The translations under genes and the position numbers were made by a program. This document shows, one piece after another, positions 57,610 to 63,841 of a stretch of DNA of 64,000 bases. How positions within the stretch are numbered: the stretch's first letter is position 1; each line of letters begins with the position of its first letter. This DNA comes from a virus. Location: the IMG/VR virus record IMGVR_UViG_3300047548_001122, positions 150,238-214,237 of that record; one strand, 5' to 3'. The notes under the pieces are model-generated. The model made no database searches and was not told where the DNA came from. It saw nothing but the letters and a program-made list of their open reading frames with translations.

Positions 57610-57616
57610 GTAATGA

Positions 57617-58213
57617 ATGTTTATTTTTGATGTAGAAACCCTTGGCAAGCAATCTCATTCAGTGATTCTATCGATGGCATGTATCTATTTTAATCCTGAT
57701 GAAGATATAAATTTTCGTGAATTAAAAGAATCGGCCTTCTTTGCAAAGTTTGACGCTGAAGATCAGATAAAGAGATTGAATCGTAAAGCAGGAAAATCCA
57801 CCATTGAATGGTGGGCAAAGCAATGTGATAATGTACGAAACAAATCATTCAAGCCATCAAGTATCGATGAAAAATTTGAAGATGGTTATGAGCGTATGCG
57901 TGAATGGGTAAAATCCAAAAACGATACAAAATGTTGGGTTTGGGCTCGAGGCAATTTAGATCAGTTGGTTATGGATGATATTGAAGAATCTATTGGCCTC
58001 GAGCCAATTTTTCCTTATGCTCGATGGCGTGATGTGAGAACTGCTATCGATTTTCTTTATGGCACAATGAATGGTTACGTTGAAGTTGATGTACCGCCAT
58101 GGGTTGAAGAGTTTGATCCACAATTACATATAACCAAACATGATCCAGTTGATGATTGTGTTTTTGATGCGATGATGCTAAAATATGGAAAAACACAAAT
58201 TCGGGATGAATGA
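57617..58213 (+). CDS. DEDD 3'-5' exonuclease (DexA/RNase T-like)
   Basis: A 198-residue exonuclease: FDVETLG at 4-10 (motif I, Asp/Glu pair), RGNLDQLVMDDI at about 111-122 (motif II with Asp) and HDPVDDCVFDAMM near 174-186 (motif III with the catalytic His and Asp). It would trim DNA or RNA ends; T4 has a comparable early exonuclease, DexA. The ATG at 57617 is the only one giving motif I. Confidence 0.88.
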   Translation: MFIFDVETLGKQSHSVILSMACIYFNPDEDINFRELKESAFFAKFDAEDQIKRLNRKAGKSTIEWWAKQCDNVRNKSFKPSSIDEKFEDGYERMREWVKSKNDTKCWVWARGNLDQLVMDDIEESIGLEPIFPYARWRDVRTAIDFLYGTMNGYVEVDVPPWVEEFDPQLHITKHDPVDDCVFDAMMLKYGKTQIRDE

Positions 58214-58784
58214 AAAAATATTCATTATAGCTGGCAATTATAATGAATATAAAGATTGGGTGCAAAAAAACATGGCGCGCCTATATTCAGAAAATAATTC
58301 AATCAGTTTATCAAATTTTGTTTATGTTGATAGTATCGATAGACTTCGCGGCCGAAAAGAGGTGCATGGGTTTTTTATTGGGTCGTATGAAAATAGAGCC
58401 GACTATCGAAAGATAAAAGCTTATATTGAGATAGTAAATTCTGTAAACAAAGTAATAAAAAATGATCTTGCTGACCCCGATGATGTAAAAGCAGTCGTTA
58501 AAAAAATAAATGGCGGAAGCTTATACGGCACAATTCCAAGTGGTAACGCAGCACCCTATACAAAATTTAACGAAACAAGGTTTTGTCCCGTAGTCGTTTA
58601 TCATCAAAATAAAATAATAGATTCAAAAACTTGGGATGAAGAATTGTGGGTAGAACGAGGTGAAGATTATTATGGTTTAATGAGCTCACAATTGGTAAAT
58701 AAAAAAGTTAGGGTAATTGACCGTGAAGAGTGGTTAAAATCACCAGTGATAGTTAAAGATATAAACTATGTTGACAGGAGTTAA
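58206..58784 (+). CDS. Hypothetical protein
   Basis: A 192-residue protein. The first 75 residues (KIFIIAGNYNEYKDWVQKN, then YVDSIDRLRGRKEVHGFFIGSYENRADYRKI given in part) look like a nucleotide-binding alpha/beta domain common in phage hypotheticals; the rest is unassigned. Eight-base overlap with the exonuclease gene. Confidence 0.6.
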   Translation: MNEKIFIIAGNYNEYKDWVQKNMARLYSENNSISLSNFVYVDSIDRLRGRKEVHGFFIGSYENRADYRKIKAYIEIVNSVNKVIKNDLADPDDVKAVVKKINGGSLYGTIPSGNAAPYTKFNETRFCPVVVYHQNKIIDSKTWDEELWVERGEDYYGLMSSQLVNKKVRVIDREEWLKSPVIVKDINYVDRS

Positions 58785-58789
58785 AAAGT

Positions 58790-59200
58790 ATGTTAGAATG
58801 TTTAATAGTGGGTGACAGTATTGCTGTCGGTGTTTCACAAGTAAGGCCTGAGTGTCAAGCAATCGCTAAGAGTGGTATTAATTCCTCGAATTGGAATAAA
58901 CTTCATTTACACAAATTAAAACCCACAAAAACTTTAATTATTAGTTTAGGTGCCAATGATTTGGGTATTAATACTGAAGGTAATATTCGTTCGTTGAGAA
59001 CAATGGCAAATGCTGAAAAAGTATTTTGGTTGTTACCTAGTCAAAAACTAAAACCGAAACAAGTTGAAGCTGTGAAACAAGTTGCATCAGAATTTGGTGA
59101 TACAGTAATACCACGACCAGAAAAAGATATTTCTGGTGATGGTGTTCACCCAACCTATAAAGGTTATAAAGTTTTAGCTGAACAAACTAAGGAACATTAA
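58790..59200 (+). CDS. SGNH/GDSL-type hydrolase
   Basis: A 136-residue, small SGNH hydrolase: block I VGDSIAVG with the Ser nucleophile (about 7-14), block III GANDLG with Asn (about 53-58) and block V DGVHPT with Asp and His (about 116-121). The Gly of block II is also plausible in SGINSSNW. Such enzymes deacetylate sugars or cleave esters; without a signal peptide it is cytoplasmic or virion-borne. Substrate unknown. Overlaps the next gene by one base. Confidence 0.85.
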   Translation: MLECLIVGDSIAVGVSQVRPECQAIAKSGINSSNWNKLHLHKLKPTKTLIISLGANDLGINTEGNIRSLRTMANAEKVFWLLPSQKLKPKQVEAVKQVASEFGDTVIPRPEKDISGDGVHPTYKGYKVLAEQTKEH

Positions 59201-59385
59201 TGAAAATTTTAACTACTACAACCTTTGGTCGTCCTGTATCCTTTAACTGTGCTTTGATTAGTCGAGTTGAAGAACACGTTTCAGAAAATCAAAAAACCTG
59301 GATTTATACTGGCAATGAAATGTTGGGCATTATCATTGATATGTCTTACCTTGAAGTTGTGGGATTTTTGAAAGCAATCGAATGA
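59200..59385 (+). CDS. Small hypothetical protein
   Basis: Sixty-one residues, beta-like, MKILTTTTFGRPVSFNCALIS start. TAATG overlap upstream and ATGA overlap downstream. No domain. Confidence 0.5.
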   Translation: MKILTTTTFGRPVSFNCALISRVEEHVSENQKTWIYTGNEMLGIIIDMSYLEVVGFLKAIE

Positions 59386-59597
59386 ACATGATATGGAAAA
59401 CTTTAGCGCCGTATAAAAAAGTTTATTATGATGAATCTAGTGGCCTTATTTTTGGTATAGTTCTATATAATGTATCTGATGGTACAGCTCAAGGATATTA
59501 TAATAATAAACTTATTGGTGATTTTATATCTGAAGATAAAGCAAAAAATGCCGTTGAGAATCACCATGCAGTTGAATTAATGGAATATCCACAATGA
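59382..59597 (+). CDS. Small hypothetical protein, related to next gene
   Basis: Seventy-one residues: IWKTLAPYKKVYYDESSGLIFGIVLYN, later YYNNKLIGDFISEDKAKNAVEN. The pattern (aromatic start, tyrosine-rich strand, GxI, then a DFIS..A..AV helix) is shared with the following gene, so the pair may be old duplicates. ATGA overlaps on both sides. Confidence 0.55.
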   Translation: MNMIWKTLAPYKKVYYDESSGLIFGIVLYNVSDGTAQGYYNNKLIGDFISEDKAKNAVENHHAVELMEYPQ

Positions 59598-59842
59598 AAG
59601 AATATAAGTGGGAACGCCATCGTGATAATTATTATTACTATGAGATCGATACTGGCAAAATTCGTGGACTTGCATCGAAGATAGCCTTGAGTGAAATTTG
59701 GATCGGACTCATATACATTGGTGACATGTCATATACGATTAATGATGAAAAACATTTAGGTCAGTATATTACAATGGAATTTGCAAAAGAGGCAGTACAA
59801 AGATTTTGGGACATTCAAAATAGGACTTTACTCGAGCAATGA
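59594..59842 (+). CDS. Small hypothetical protein, related to preceding gene
   Basis: Eighty-two residues: YKWERHRDNYYYYEIDTGKIRGLAS, then HLGQYITMEFAKEAVQRFW. Similar layout to the gene at 59382 and to short phage proteins with a YYYEIDTGKIRG strand. Function unknown. Confidence 0.55.
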   Translation: MKEYKWERHRDNYYYYEIDTGKIRGLASKIALSEIWIGLIYIGDMSYTINDEKHLGQYITMEFAKEAVQRFWDIQNRTLLEQ

Positions 59843-60021
59843 AAAATTTTTTAAGGACCACACTACCATTAATTATAATCGGTATATTGGTAATAATGTT
59901 TTTAATTTTTATGCCGCAACCTAAACAGCAGGTTGTAAATTGTAGTCTGGTGGAAATATCGCCTGATTTTACAGCCGAACACCGCAAGGAGTGTAGAATG
60001 ATACGAGGCACAAAACTATGA
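59839..60021 (+). CDS. Small single-span membrane protein
   Basis: Sixty residues, hydrophobic helix at 7-26 (TTLPLIIIGILVIMFLIFM) and a 34-residue tail with two Cys (NCSLVEIS, KECRMI). Layout is like the next gene, suggesting paralogy. ATGA overlaps on both sides. Confidence 0.55.
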   Translation: MKNFLRTTLPLIIIGILVIMFLIFMPQPKQQVVNCSLVEISPDFTAEHRKECRMIRGTKL

Positions 60022-60206
60022 AATTCTTTTCAAGTCCGTTGAATTGGTTGATCGCCTTTGTGGGATTATTGTGTATTGCATTGGTGTTCATTATGATGCG
60101 AAACCTGGATTATCGTACCGAACAATGCACTGAGAAAAAAGGTACAATGGTAAGAACGTTAGAAGGTTGGCGATGCCTTGATGTGCGAGAATTGAAACTA
60201 GATTAA
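60018..60206 (+). CDS. Small single-span membrane protein
   Basis: Sixty-two residues, helix at about 8-28 (LNWLIAFVGLLCIALVFIMM), then a tail with two Cys (EQCTEKK, WRCLDV). Its TAA shares bases with the stop of the convergent minus-strand gene (TTAA). Confidence 0.55.
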   Translation: MKFFSSPLNWLIAFVGLLCIALVFIMMRNLDYRTEQCTEKKGTMVRTLEGWRCLDVRELKLD

Positions 60207-60388
60207 TCGATCAAATAGTCTTTGAATGTACAGGATGCGGTGATTTTGCTATTTTTAAGTTTTAGTGTTTCTTTGGCAGCATCCATTTCACGGGTACATT
60301 CCGCTTCGGTTTTATAGGTGTTGAAGATTGAACCCATATGTTTATGGGGTGGTGTAGAGGTGAGGACGACAATAAGTAATAACCACAT
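60203..60388 (-). CDS. Inverted small gene, related to plus-strand gene at 60576
   Basis: Sixty-one residues on the minus strand: MWLLLIVVLTSTPPHKHMGSIF, then KTEAECTREMDAAKE and a C-terminal KITASCTF. The plus-strand protein at 60576 has the same plan (MWTLIVMLHAV, PP, GSI, a Cys and an ANC end), so both are real and related. ATG at 60388 matches the relative's start. A TATAAATA stretch lies just upstream on its strand (60394-60401), too close to leave room for a ribosome site. Confidence 0.55.
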   Translation of the reverse strand: MWLLLIVVLTSTPPHKHMGSIFNTYKTEAECTREMDAAKETLKLKNSKITASCTFKDYLID

Positions 60389-60414
60389 ATGGGTATTTAT
60401 AAAGGCGAATAAAA

Positions 60415-60576
60415 TTGAAAGAATATACTGCATTATCGGACAGTGATAAGTATGAGTTGATAAATGAGTTTTTCAAGACTACGCCAGGTTTACCAAACCC
60501 TGACAATCAGCCTATGATCGTGAAAACTCTGTTTAAATTTTTTCTGTATAGTAAAGGGTATGAGGTGCCCAAATAA
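60415..60576 (+). CDS. Small hypothetical protein (TTG start)
   Basis: Fifty-three residues from a TTG at 60415: KEYTALSDSDKYELINEFF, then PNPDNQPMIVKTLFKFFLYSKGYEVPK given in part. Amphipathic and plausible; AAAGG lies about 10 bases upstream and the stop overlaps the next ATG (TAATG). No ATG available in frame. Confidence 0.45.
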   Translation: MKEYTALSDSDKYELINEFFKTTPGLPNPDNQPMIVKTLFKFFLYSKGYEVPK

Positions 60577-60752
60577 TGTGGACTTTAATTGTAATGCTTC
60601 ATGCGGTATCTCCAGATATACCGCCATCAAAGGGTTCTATACTGTTACCTACAAAAGGGTATGAGGAATGTTTACAGTCTAGGGATTCTGTAATCAAAGG
60701 GTGGGGGTCGAATATGTATAGAGTAACGGCTAATTGTATTAGGATGAAATGA
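60576..60752 (+). CDS. Small secreted-like protein
   Basis: Fifty-eight residues with a short hydrophobic start (MWTLIVMLHAVS), a PP turn, a GSILLPTKGYEECLQ segment and an ANCIRMK end. Two Cys may form a disulfide. Same plan as the inverted gene at 60203-60388. ATGA overlap with the next gene. Confidence 0.55.
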   Translation: MWTLIVMLHAVSPDIPPSKGSILLPTKGYEECLQSRDSVIKGWGSNMYRVTANCIRMK

Positions 60753-60994
60753 TGAATAAAATTTTATATAAGACGGTGAAGGTTATCTATAACGCTCACG
60801 TTAAATGTTATGATGTTTATTATCGGAACTGGTTTACTTGGCACTTGGACGAGAGGTATTGGTATGATGAAGATCCGAGGCACCCTGTGCATCATAAGAG
60901 TAAGGAACAAGCCAAAAACCGAGCGATTGAACGAGCTGAGTCTTTACTGAATACGGTAGAAGTTTTTCGAAAATCGAATGTATTTTATTATTGA
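60749..60994 (+). CDS. Small aromatic hypothetical protein
   Basis: Eighty-one residues, Tyr/Trp/His-rich in the first half (YDVYYRNWFTWHLDERYWYDED), then a helical second half. Two adjacent ATGs (60749, 60752). No domain. The TGA overlaps the next ATG. Confidence 0.5.
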   Translation: MMNKILYKTVKVIYNAHVKCYDVYYRNWFTWHLDERYWYDEDPRHPVHHKSKEQAKNRAIERAESLLNTVEVFRKSNVFYY

Positions 60995-61188
60995 TGAATA
61001 AGAAAATTGAAGAGATTATGCGGAATCATGGGTTGCACAAGAATATATCCCAGGACTGCCAGCATCGTATGGAGATGTTATCTGAGCTGATAGTTCGGGA
61101 ATGTGCTAGCGTAGCGCATACCTGTATAGATGACGAGTGGTTTGATGTAGGTGGTGCGATACTGGATCATTTTGGTGTGAAGAAATGA
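60994..61188 (+). CDS. MNKKI-type small phage protein (paralogue 2)
   Basis: Sixty-four residues: MNKKIEEIMRNHG start, ELIVRECASVA, and ILDHFGVKK end. Member of the MNE+I/ELIVREC/HFGV family with copies at 57370, 61570 and 62598. The TTG at 60991 precedes the preferred ATG. Confidence 0.65.
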   Translation: MNKKIEEIMRNHGLHKNISQDCQHRMEMLSELIVRECASVAHTCIDDEWFDVGGAILDHFGVKK

Positions 61189-61448
61189 ATGAACTCCTGG
61201 TGATACTACAGGAAGAATGTGCCGAGGTTTCTCAAGCAATCTCCAAGATACACCGATTCGGTATGGAGGCACAAAACCCTGAGACTAGGGAGCATAATAT
61301 TGATGCCTTGCATAAAGAGGTGGGAGATTTACTTTGCATGGTTGAACTTTGCATTGAAAAAGGTATATTTTCGGAAGAAGAGTTATTCCTGTATACCGCC
61401 ATGAAACGAGAAAAACTCAAAAAATGGTCAAATATTCCTATAGATTAA
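61185..61448 (+). CDS. MazG-like protein
   Basis: An 87-residue MazG-like NTP pyrophosphohydrolase: LQEECAEVSQAISKIHRFG at 8-26 (EExxE metal site) and ALHKEVGDLLCMVEL at about 41-55 (ExxD site). It is a minimal all-alpha form. ATGA overlap upstream. Second such enzyme after 3753; both may hydrolyse unwanted NTPs. Confidence 0.8.
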   Translation: MNELLVILQEECAEVSQAISKIHRFGMEAQNPETREHNIDALHKEVGDLLCMVELCIEKGIFSEEELFLYTAMKREKLKKWSNIPID

Positions 61449-61573
61449 TTTTCCTCCTACTACTCTTCGGATGTACCAATCCTACCACAATCCGAGTAAT
61501 CAGCGTTTCCGACGGTTCTAATGACCACTGTATAAAGAATAACCATATAGTCTGCGAGTATAGTACAAAATGA
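61424..61573 (+). CDS. Tiny lipoprotein
   Basis: A 49-residue frame, MVKYSYRLIFLLLLFGCTNPTT with lipobox LFGC (Cys17), followed by a 30-residue mature part with two Cys. It overlaps the MazG-like gene by 25 bases and the next gene by four (ATGA). The lipobox makes it very likely to be real. Confidence 0.65.
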   Translation: MVKYSYRLIFLLLLFGCTNPTTIRVISVSDGSNDHCIKNNHIVCEYSTK

Positions 61574-61788
61574 ATGAACGAATTCAATCCTTAGCCGAAG
61601 AATCCGAATTTTCACTGAAAGACCTACACCTACAGAACGATAATTTTCAACGATTCGCCGAACTCCTCATTCGAGAATGTATAGAGGTTATACGTAAAGC
61701 CGAGAGAACGCCGCCAGGGTTTTTCTATGCCAAGGGTGCCAATATCCTTGAAGTGGAAATTTATAAACATTTTGGAGTTGAAAAATGA
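61570..61788 (+). CDS. MNERI-type small phage protein (paralogue 3)
   Basis: Seventy-two residues: MNERIQSLAEESEF, RFAELLIRECIEV and IYKHFGVEK end. Complete member of the small repeated family also at 57370, 60994 and 62598. Overlaps both neighbours by four bases. Confidence 0.7.
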   Translation: MNERIQSLAEESEFSLKDLHLQNDNFQRFAELLIRECIEVIRKAERTPPGFFYAKGANILEVEIYKHFGVEK

Positions 61789-61958
61789 TACAAATGCGAT
61801 GGTATGCTACAGTAAATAGACCCGAACCGAGACTGCAATATCGTCAACAATATGATGTTACTATTCGTGCAGGGCTAAACTGGTCAAATGAAGAACTGGC
61901 TAGAACTGCAAAATATGAGTGGTCAGATTGGATGGATGTACCTATGGTGAAAGAATGA
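61785..61958 (+). CDS. Small hypothetical protein
   Basis: Fifty-seven residues, MIQMRWYATVNRPEPRLQYRQQYDV, Trp-rich second half (NWSNEELARTAKYEWSDWMDV). No domain known. ATGA overlaps both sides. Confidence 0.55.
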   Translation: MIQMRWYATVNRPEPRLQYRQQYDVTIRAGLNWSNEELARTAKYEWSDWMDVPMVKE

Positions 61959-62116
61959 TGATGACAGAATTTGAACAAGATTGTATGCATTTTCATGGTA
62001 AAGTACTCACCGGTAAGTATAAGCATTATTGTTCGGACTTCGATTATTTACCTATAGATGAAACCTGTACCGAATTTGAATATTGCCTTTGCGAATGGGA
62101 GAATGATGACCAATGA
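61955..62116 (+). CDS. Small Cys-rich protein
   Basis: Fifty-three residues with five Cys: MMMTEFEQDCMHFHG, HYCSDFDYLPIDETCTEFEYCLC. The DFDYLPIDETC segment is found in small proteins of many phages; metal binding possible. ATGA overlaps both sides. Confidence 0.6.
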   Translation: MMMTEFEQDCMHFHGKVLTGKYKHYCSDFDYLPIDETCTEFEYCLCEWENDDQ

Positions 62117-62289
62117 TTACATATAATATAGCACCCCGTGAGATACAGGAAGCCATTGATAAAGCGGCCTATTTCCTGTTAGAATCAAAGAAAGCAGGTA
62201 TTGCATATGGTACGGCGATTACAGAAAAACACCTAGAAAACCTGTATAAACTACAGATGACCGTCCTGAGTAGAGTAGATTCAAAATAA
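62113..62289 (+). CDS. Small hypothetical protein
   Basis: Fifty-eight residues, helical, MITYNIAPREIQEAIDKAAYFL. No domain. ATGA overlap with the preceding gene. Confidence 0.5.
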   Translation: MITYNIAPREIQEAIDKAAYFLLESKKAGIAYGTAITEKHLENLYKLQMTVLSRVDSK

Positions 62290-62291
62290 CC

Positions 62292-62456
62292 ATGAATATA
62301 TTTAAACACATATATTGGGCGGTTCGATACGGTGACTGGGATTGTGGTTGGGAACTGTATGATGGAAAACCCATGTTAAATGTATTCCATTTCTGGTATG
62401 ACGGCCATTGGACGGGGTTTCACCTTTATAAGTTATGGGTTTCGGTGCATTACTGA
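62292..62456 (+). CDS. Small Trp-rich protein
   Basis: Fifty-four residues, MNIFKHIYWAVRYGDWDCGWELYDG, then FHFWYDGHWTGFHLY. The Gly/Trp/Tyr pattern is unusual but repeated in small phage proteins. One-base overlap with the next gene. Confidence 0.55.
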   Translation: MNIFKHIYWAVRYGDWDCGWELYDGKPMLNVFHFWYDGHWTGFHLYKLWVSVHY

Positions 62457-62608
62457 TGAAAGGTCCCCGAGAATTAAAAAATTATGTGGCTAGACACCGA
62501 AAACACCTGAAGGCCATACACTGGGACAGTCTATTGATATTTAAACTTGAACGGTGTAAAAAGTGGTTTAAACGAAATAAACGAGTGGATTGGAAAGATG
62601 ATGAATGA
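62456..62608 (+). CDS. Small basic protein
   Basis: Fifty residues, very basic (MKGPRELKNYVARHRKHLKAIHW, then CKKWFKRNKRV). Possible nucleic-acid binder. It overlaps the preceding stop by one base and the next gene by 11 bases. Confidence 0.5.
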   Translation: MKGPRELKNYVARHRKHLKAIHWDSLLIFKLERCKKWFKRNKRVDWKDDE

Positions 62609-62822
62609 ACGAATTGGAGAACTTTGGGACAAGGCTGCGGAAGGTACGATGGACTACTCTTGGGAAAGTCAAACTAAATTTATGGAGAGATTTGCTGAGT
62701 TGATTATCCAAGATTGTATCTATACTATACAGATGAAGATACCGAGAAATGGAAAAACACCAGAAAACCTTCGTAGTTATGAACATGTAAGAGATATCCG
62801 AGAACGATTTGGAGTAGAATAA
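62598..62822 (+). CDS. MNERI-type small phage protein (paralogue 4)
   Basis: Seventy-four residues: MMNERIGELWDKAAEG, RFAELIIQDCIYTI and IRERFGVE end. Fourth member of the repeated family. The frame opens at 62547, but the family start fits 62598 or 62601. One-base overlap with the next ATG. Confidence 0.65.
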   Translation: MMNERIGELWDKAAEGTMDYSWESQTKFMERFAELIIQDCIYTIQMKIPRNGKTPENLRSYEHVRDIRERFGVE

Positions 62823-62965
62823 TGCCTAGATTTATTGTTGACCTCTGGCTAGATGGGTATGAAACCGAAGAAGATATGATAGAAGCCTGTGAGGATTTTA
62901 TCTATGAGCAATTAAACATGACATCCAGCTCCGTAACAATTACTCTATTGGAGGATGTGGAATGA
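62822..62965 (+). CDS. Small conserved phage protein
   Basis: Forty-seven residues, MPRFIVDLWLDGYETEEDMIEACEDF, then QLNMTSSSVTIT. Proteins with this MPRFIVDLWLDGYE start are common in phages of aquatic bacteria; unknown role. Overlaps both neighbours. Confidence 0.65.
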   Translation: MPRFIVDLWLDGYETEEDMIEACEDFIYEQLNMTSSSVTITLLEDVE

Positions 62966-63141
62966 AAGAACATTTTAAAAAACAAATTGAAGATGGTGCG
63001 ACCGACATGTTTTTTTATGCTATGGAAGACAATGATGGTAATTTAAAGATTGACCGCCATCGTGGTACAATCGATACAATTCCCACTATGGAATATCTAA
63101 GACACCTCACCGATGGAATTCCACTATTCAAGAAAATCTGA
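62962..63141 (+). CDS. Small hypothetical protein
   Basis: Fifty-nine residues, MKEHFKKQIEDGATDMFFYAMED, acidic/basic mix. GGAGGAT lies upstream, and the stop overlaps the next ATG by one base (TGATG). Confidence 0.5.
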   Translation: MKEHFKKQIEDGATDMFFYAMEDNDGNLKIDRHRGTIDTIPTMEYLRHLTDGIPLFKKI

Positions 63142-63326
63142 TGAACAAAATAATCAAAGTATCCCATAATGATACACAAATAGCCGTTACCGTACAGACC
63201 ATTCAAGGGTATGAGATCCACCTGTATAATGAGAATGGGTACGTAGAACTCCATAGTAAAGCCGATGATATAGACACCGCACTAGAATACCACCAGTACC
63301 TATGCGAAAAGTGTAGTATGAAATAA
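63141..63326 (+). CDS. Small hypothetical protein
   Basis: Sixty-one residues, beta-rich, MNKIIKVSHNDTQIAVTVQTI, ending in YLCEKCSMK with a CxxC pair. Last gene of the overlapping array before the 278-base non-coding gap. Confidence 0.5.
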   Translation: MNKIIKVSHNDTQIAVTVQTIQGYEIHLYNENGYVELHSKADDIDTALEYHQYLCEKCSMK

Positions 63327-63349
63327 CCATTCTGCGGATCATTGGTTTT

Positions 63350-63398
63350 ACAGAATATCCTACTGTAGAATAGAGTATAACAGAATATCCTACCGTGG
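63350..63398 (+). repeat. Two imperfect direct repeats, 30-base period
   Basis: ACAGAATATCCTACTGTAG (63350-63368) and ACAGAATATCCTACCGTGG (63380-63398) differ at two positions. The even 30-base period (about three helical turns) would put both copies on the same DNA face, as for operator pairs. Confidence 0.75.
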
Positions 63399-63538
63399 TG
63401 ATGTACTGGATATGCTGCGCGAACGCACTACCTATAGACCATTGAAAACCAGAGCTTTCCTTTAAAAAGACGACCGTACTAAAATTCGAACGGTTTTCCC
63501 AGGTTTCCTAATGTTGTCACTCTGATAACCATTCTGGC

Positions 63539-63566
63539 TTGCCATTTTACGTGGTTGTGTTATACT
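63539..63566 (+). promoter_or_regulatory. Sigma70-type promoter (TTGCCA-16-TATACT)
   Basis: TTGCCA (63539-63544) and TATACT (63561-63566) with a 16-base spacer; leader of about 30 bases to the ATG at 63605 containing a strong AAAAGGAG. The next promoter (63808) has the same -35 and -10 hexamers and spacing. Confidence 0.7.
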
Positions 63567-63604
63567 GTAACCGTGGTAGAGGTTCTTAAAAAAAGGAGAA
63601 TACC

Positions 63605-63799
63605 ATGTCAGAAATGCAACTATCTGGACCCCTTTTCAAAGTGACAATGACCGAGTATGAGCGTGGTTATGGCCAGCGTGAAATGGGCGTTAAGTTTTTT
63701 ACAACGGAATTCGAAGCTAAAGAATTTTGTTTCAATTATAACAACCCTCCTGGCGACCCCGATTGTTTCTACCGTGCAAGTTATCAAAAAGTAAACTAA
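63605..63799 (+). CDS. Small hypothetical early protein
   Basis: Sixty-four residues, MSEMQLSGPLFKVTMTEYERGYG, then NNPPGDPDCFYRASYQKVN. It has its own promoter and a strong ribosome site, so it is likely well expressed early. No domain recognised. Confidence 0.65.
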   Translation: MSEMQLSGPLFKVTMTEYERGYGQREMGVKFFTTEFEAKEFCFNYNNPPGDPDCFYRASYQKVN

Positions 63800-63807
63800 A
63801 ATAATGC

Positions 63808-63835
63808 TTGCCATCCTGGCCATTACCTGTATACT
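63808..63835 (+). promoter_or_regulatory. Sigma70-type promoter (TTGCCA-16-TATACT), leaderless
   Basis: TTGCCA (63808-63813) and TATACT (63830-63835), 16-base spacer. The expected start (about 63841-63843) falls on the ATG at 63842, so the mRNA would be leaderless. Confidence 0.65.
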
Positions 63836-63841
63836 ATAGGC

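Larger units (their letters stand above)
63327..63604. other. Non-coding gap with repeats and promoter
   Basis: This is the longest gene-free stretch of the window. It holds two 19-base direct repeats (63350-63368 and 63380-63398), a 12-base repeat ATAACCATTCTG near both ends (63323 and 63525), a weak hairpin ACCGT/ACGGT near 63472-63494 and the promoter at 63539. No convincing frame or tRNA is seen. Confidence 0.6.

Noticed and set aside
63472-63500. TTCGAAC sequence in the gap as the T-arm of a tRNA
   Set aside because: No acceptor, D or anticodon stem can be paired around it; only a 5-bp ACCGT/ACGGT stem is present.
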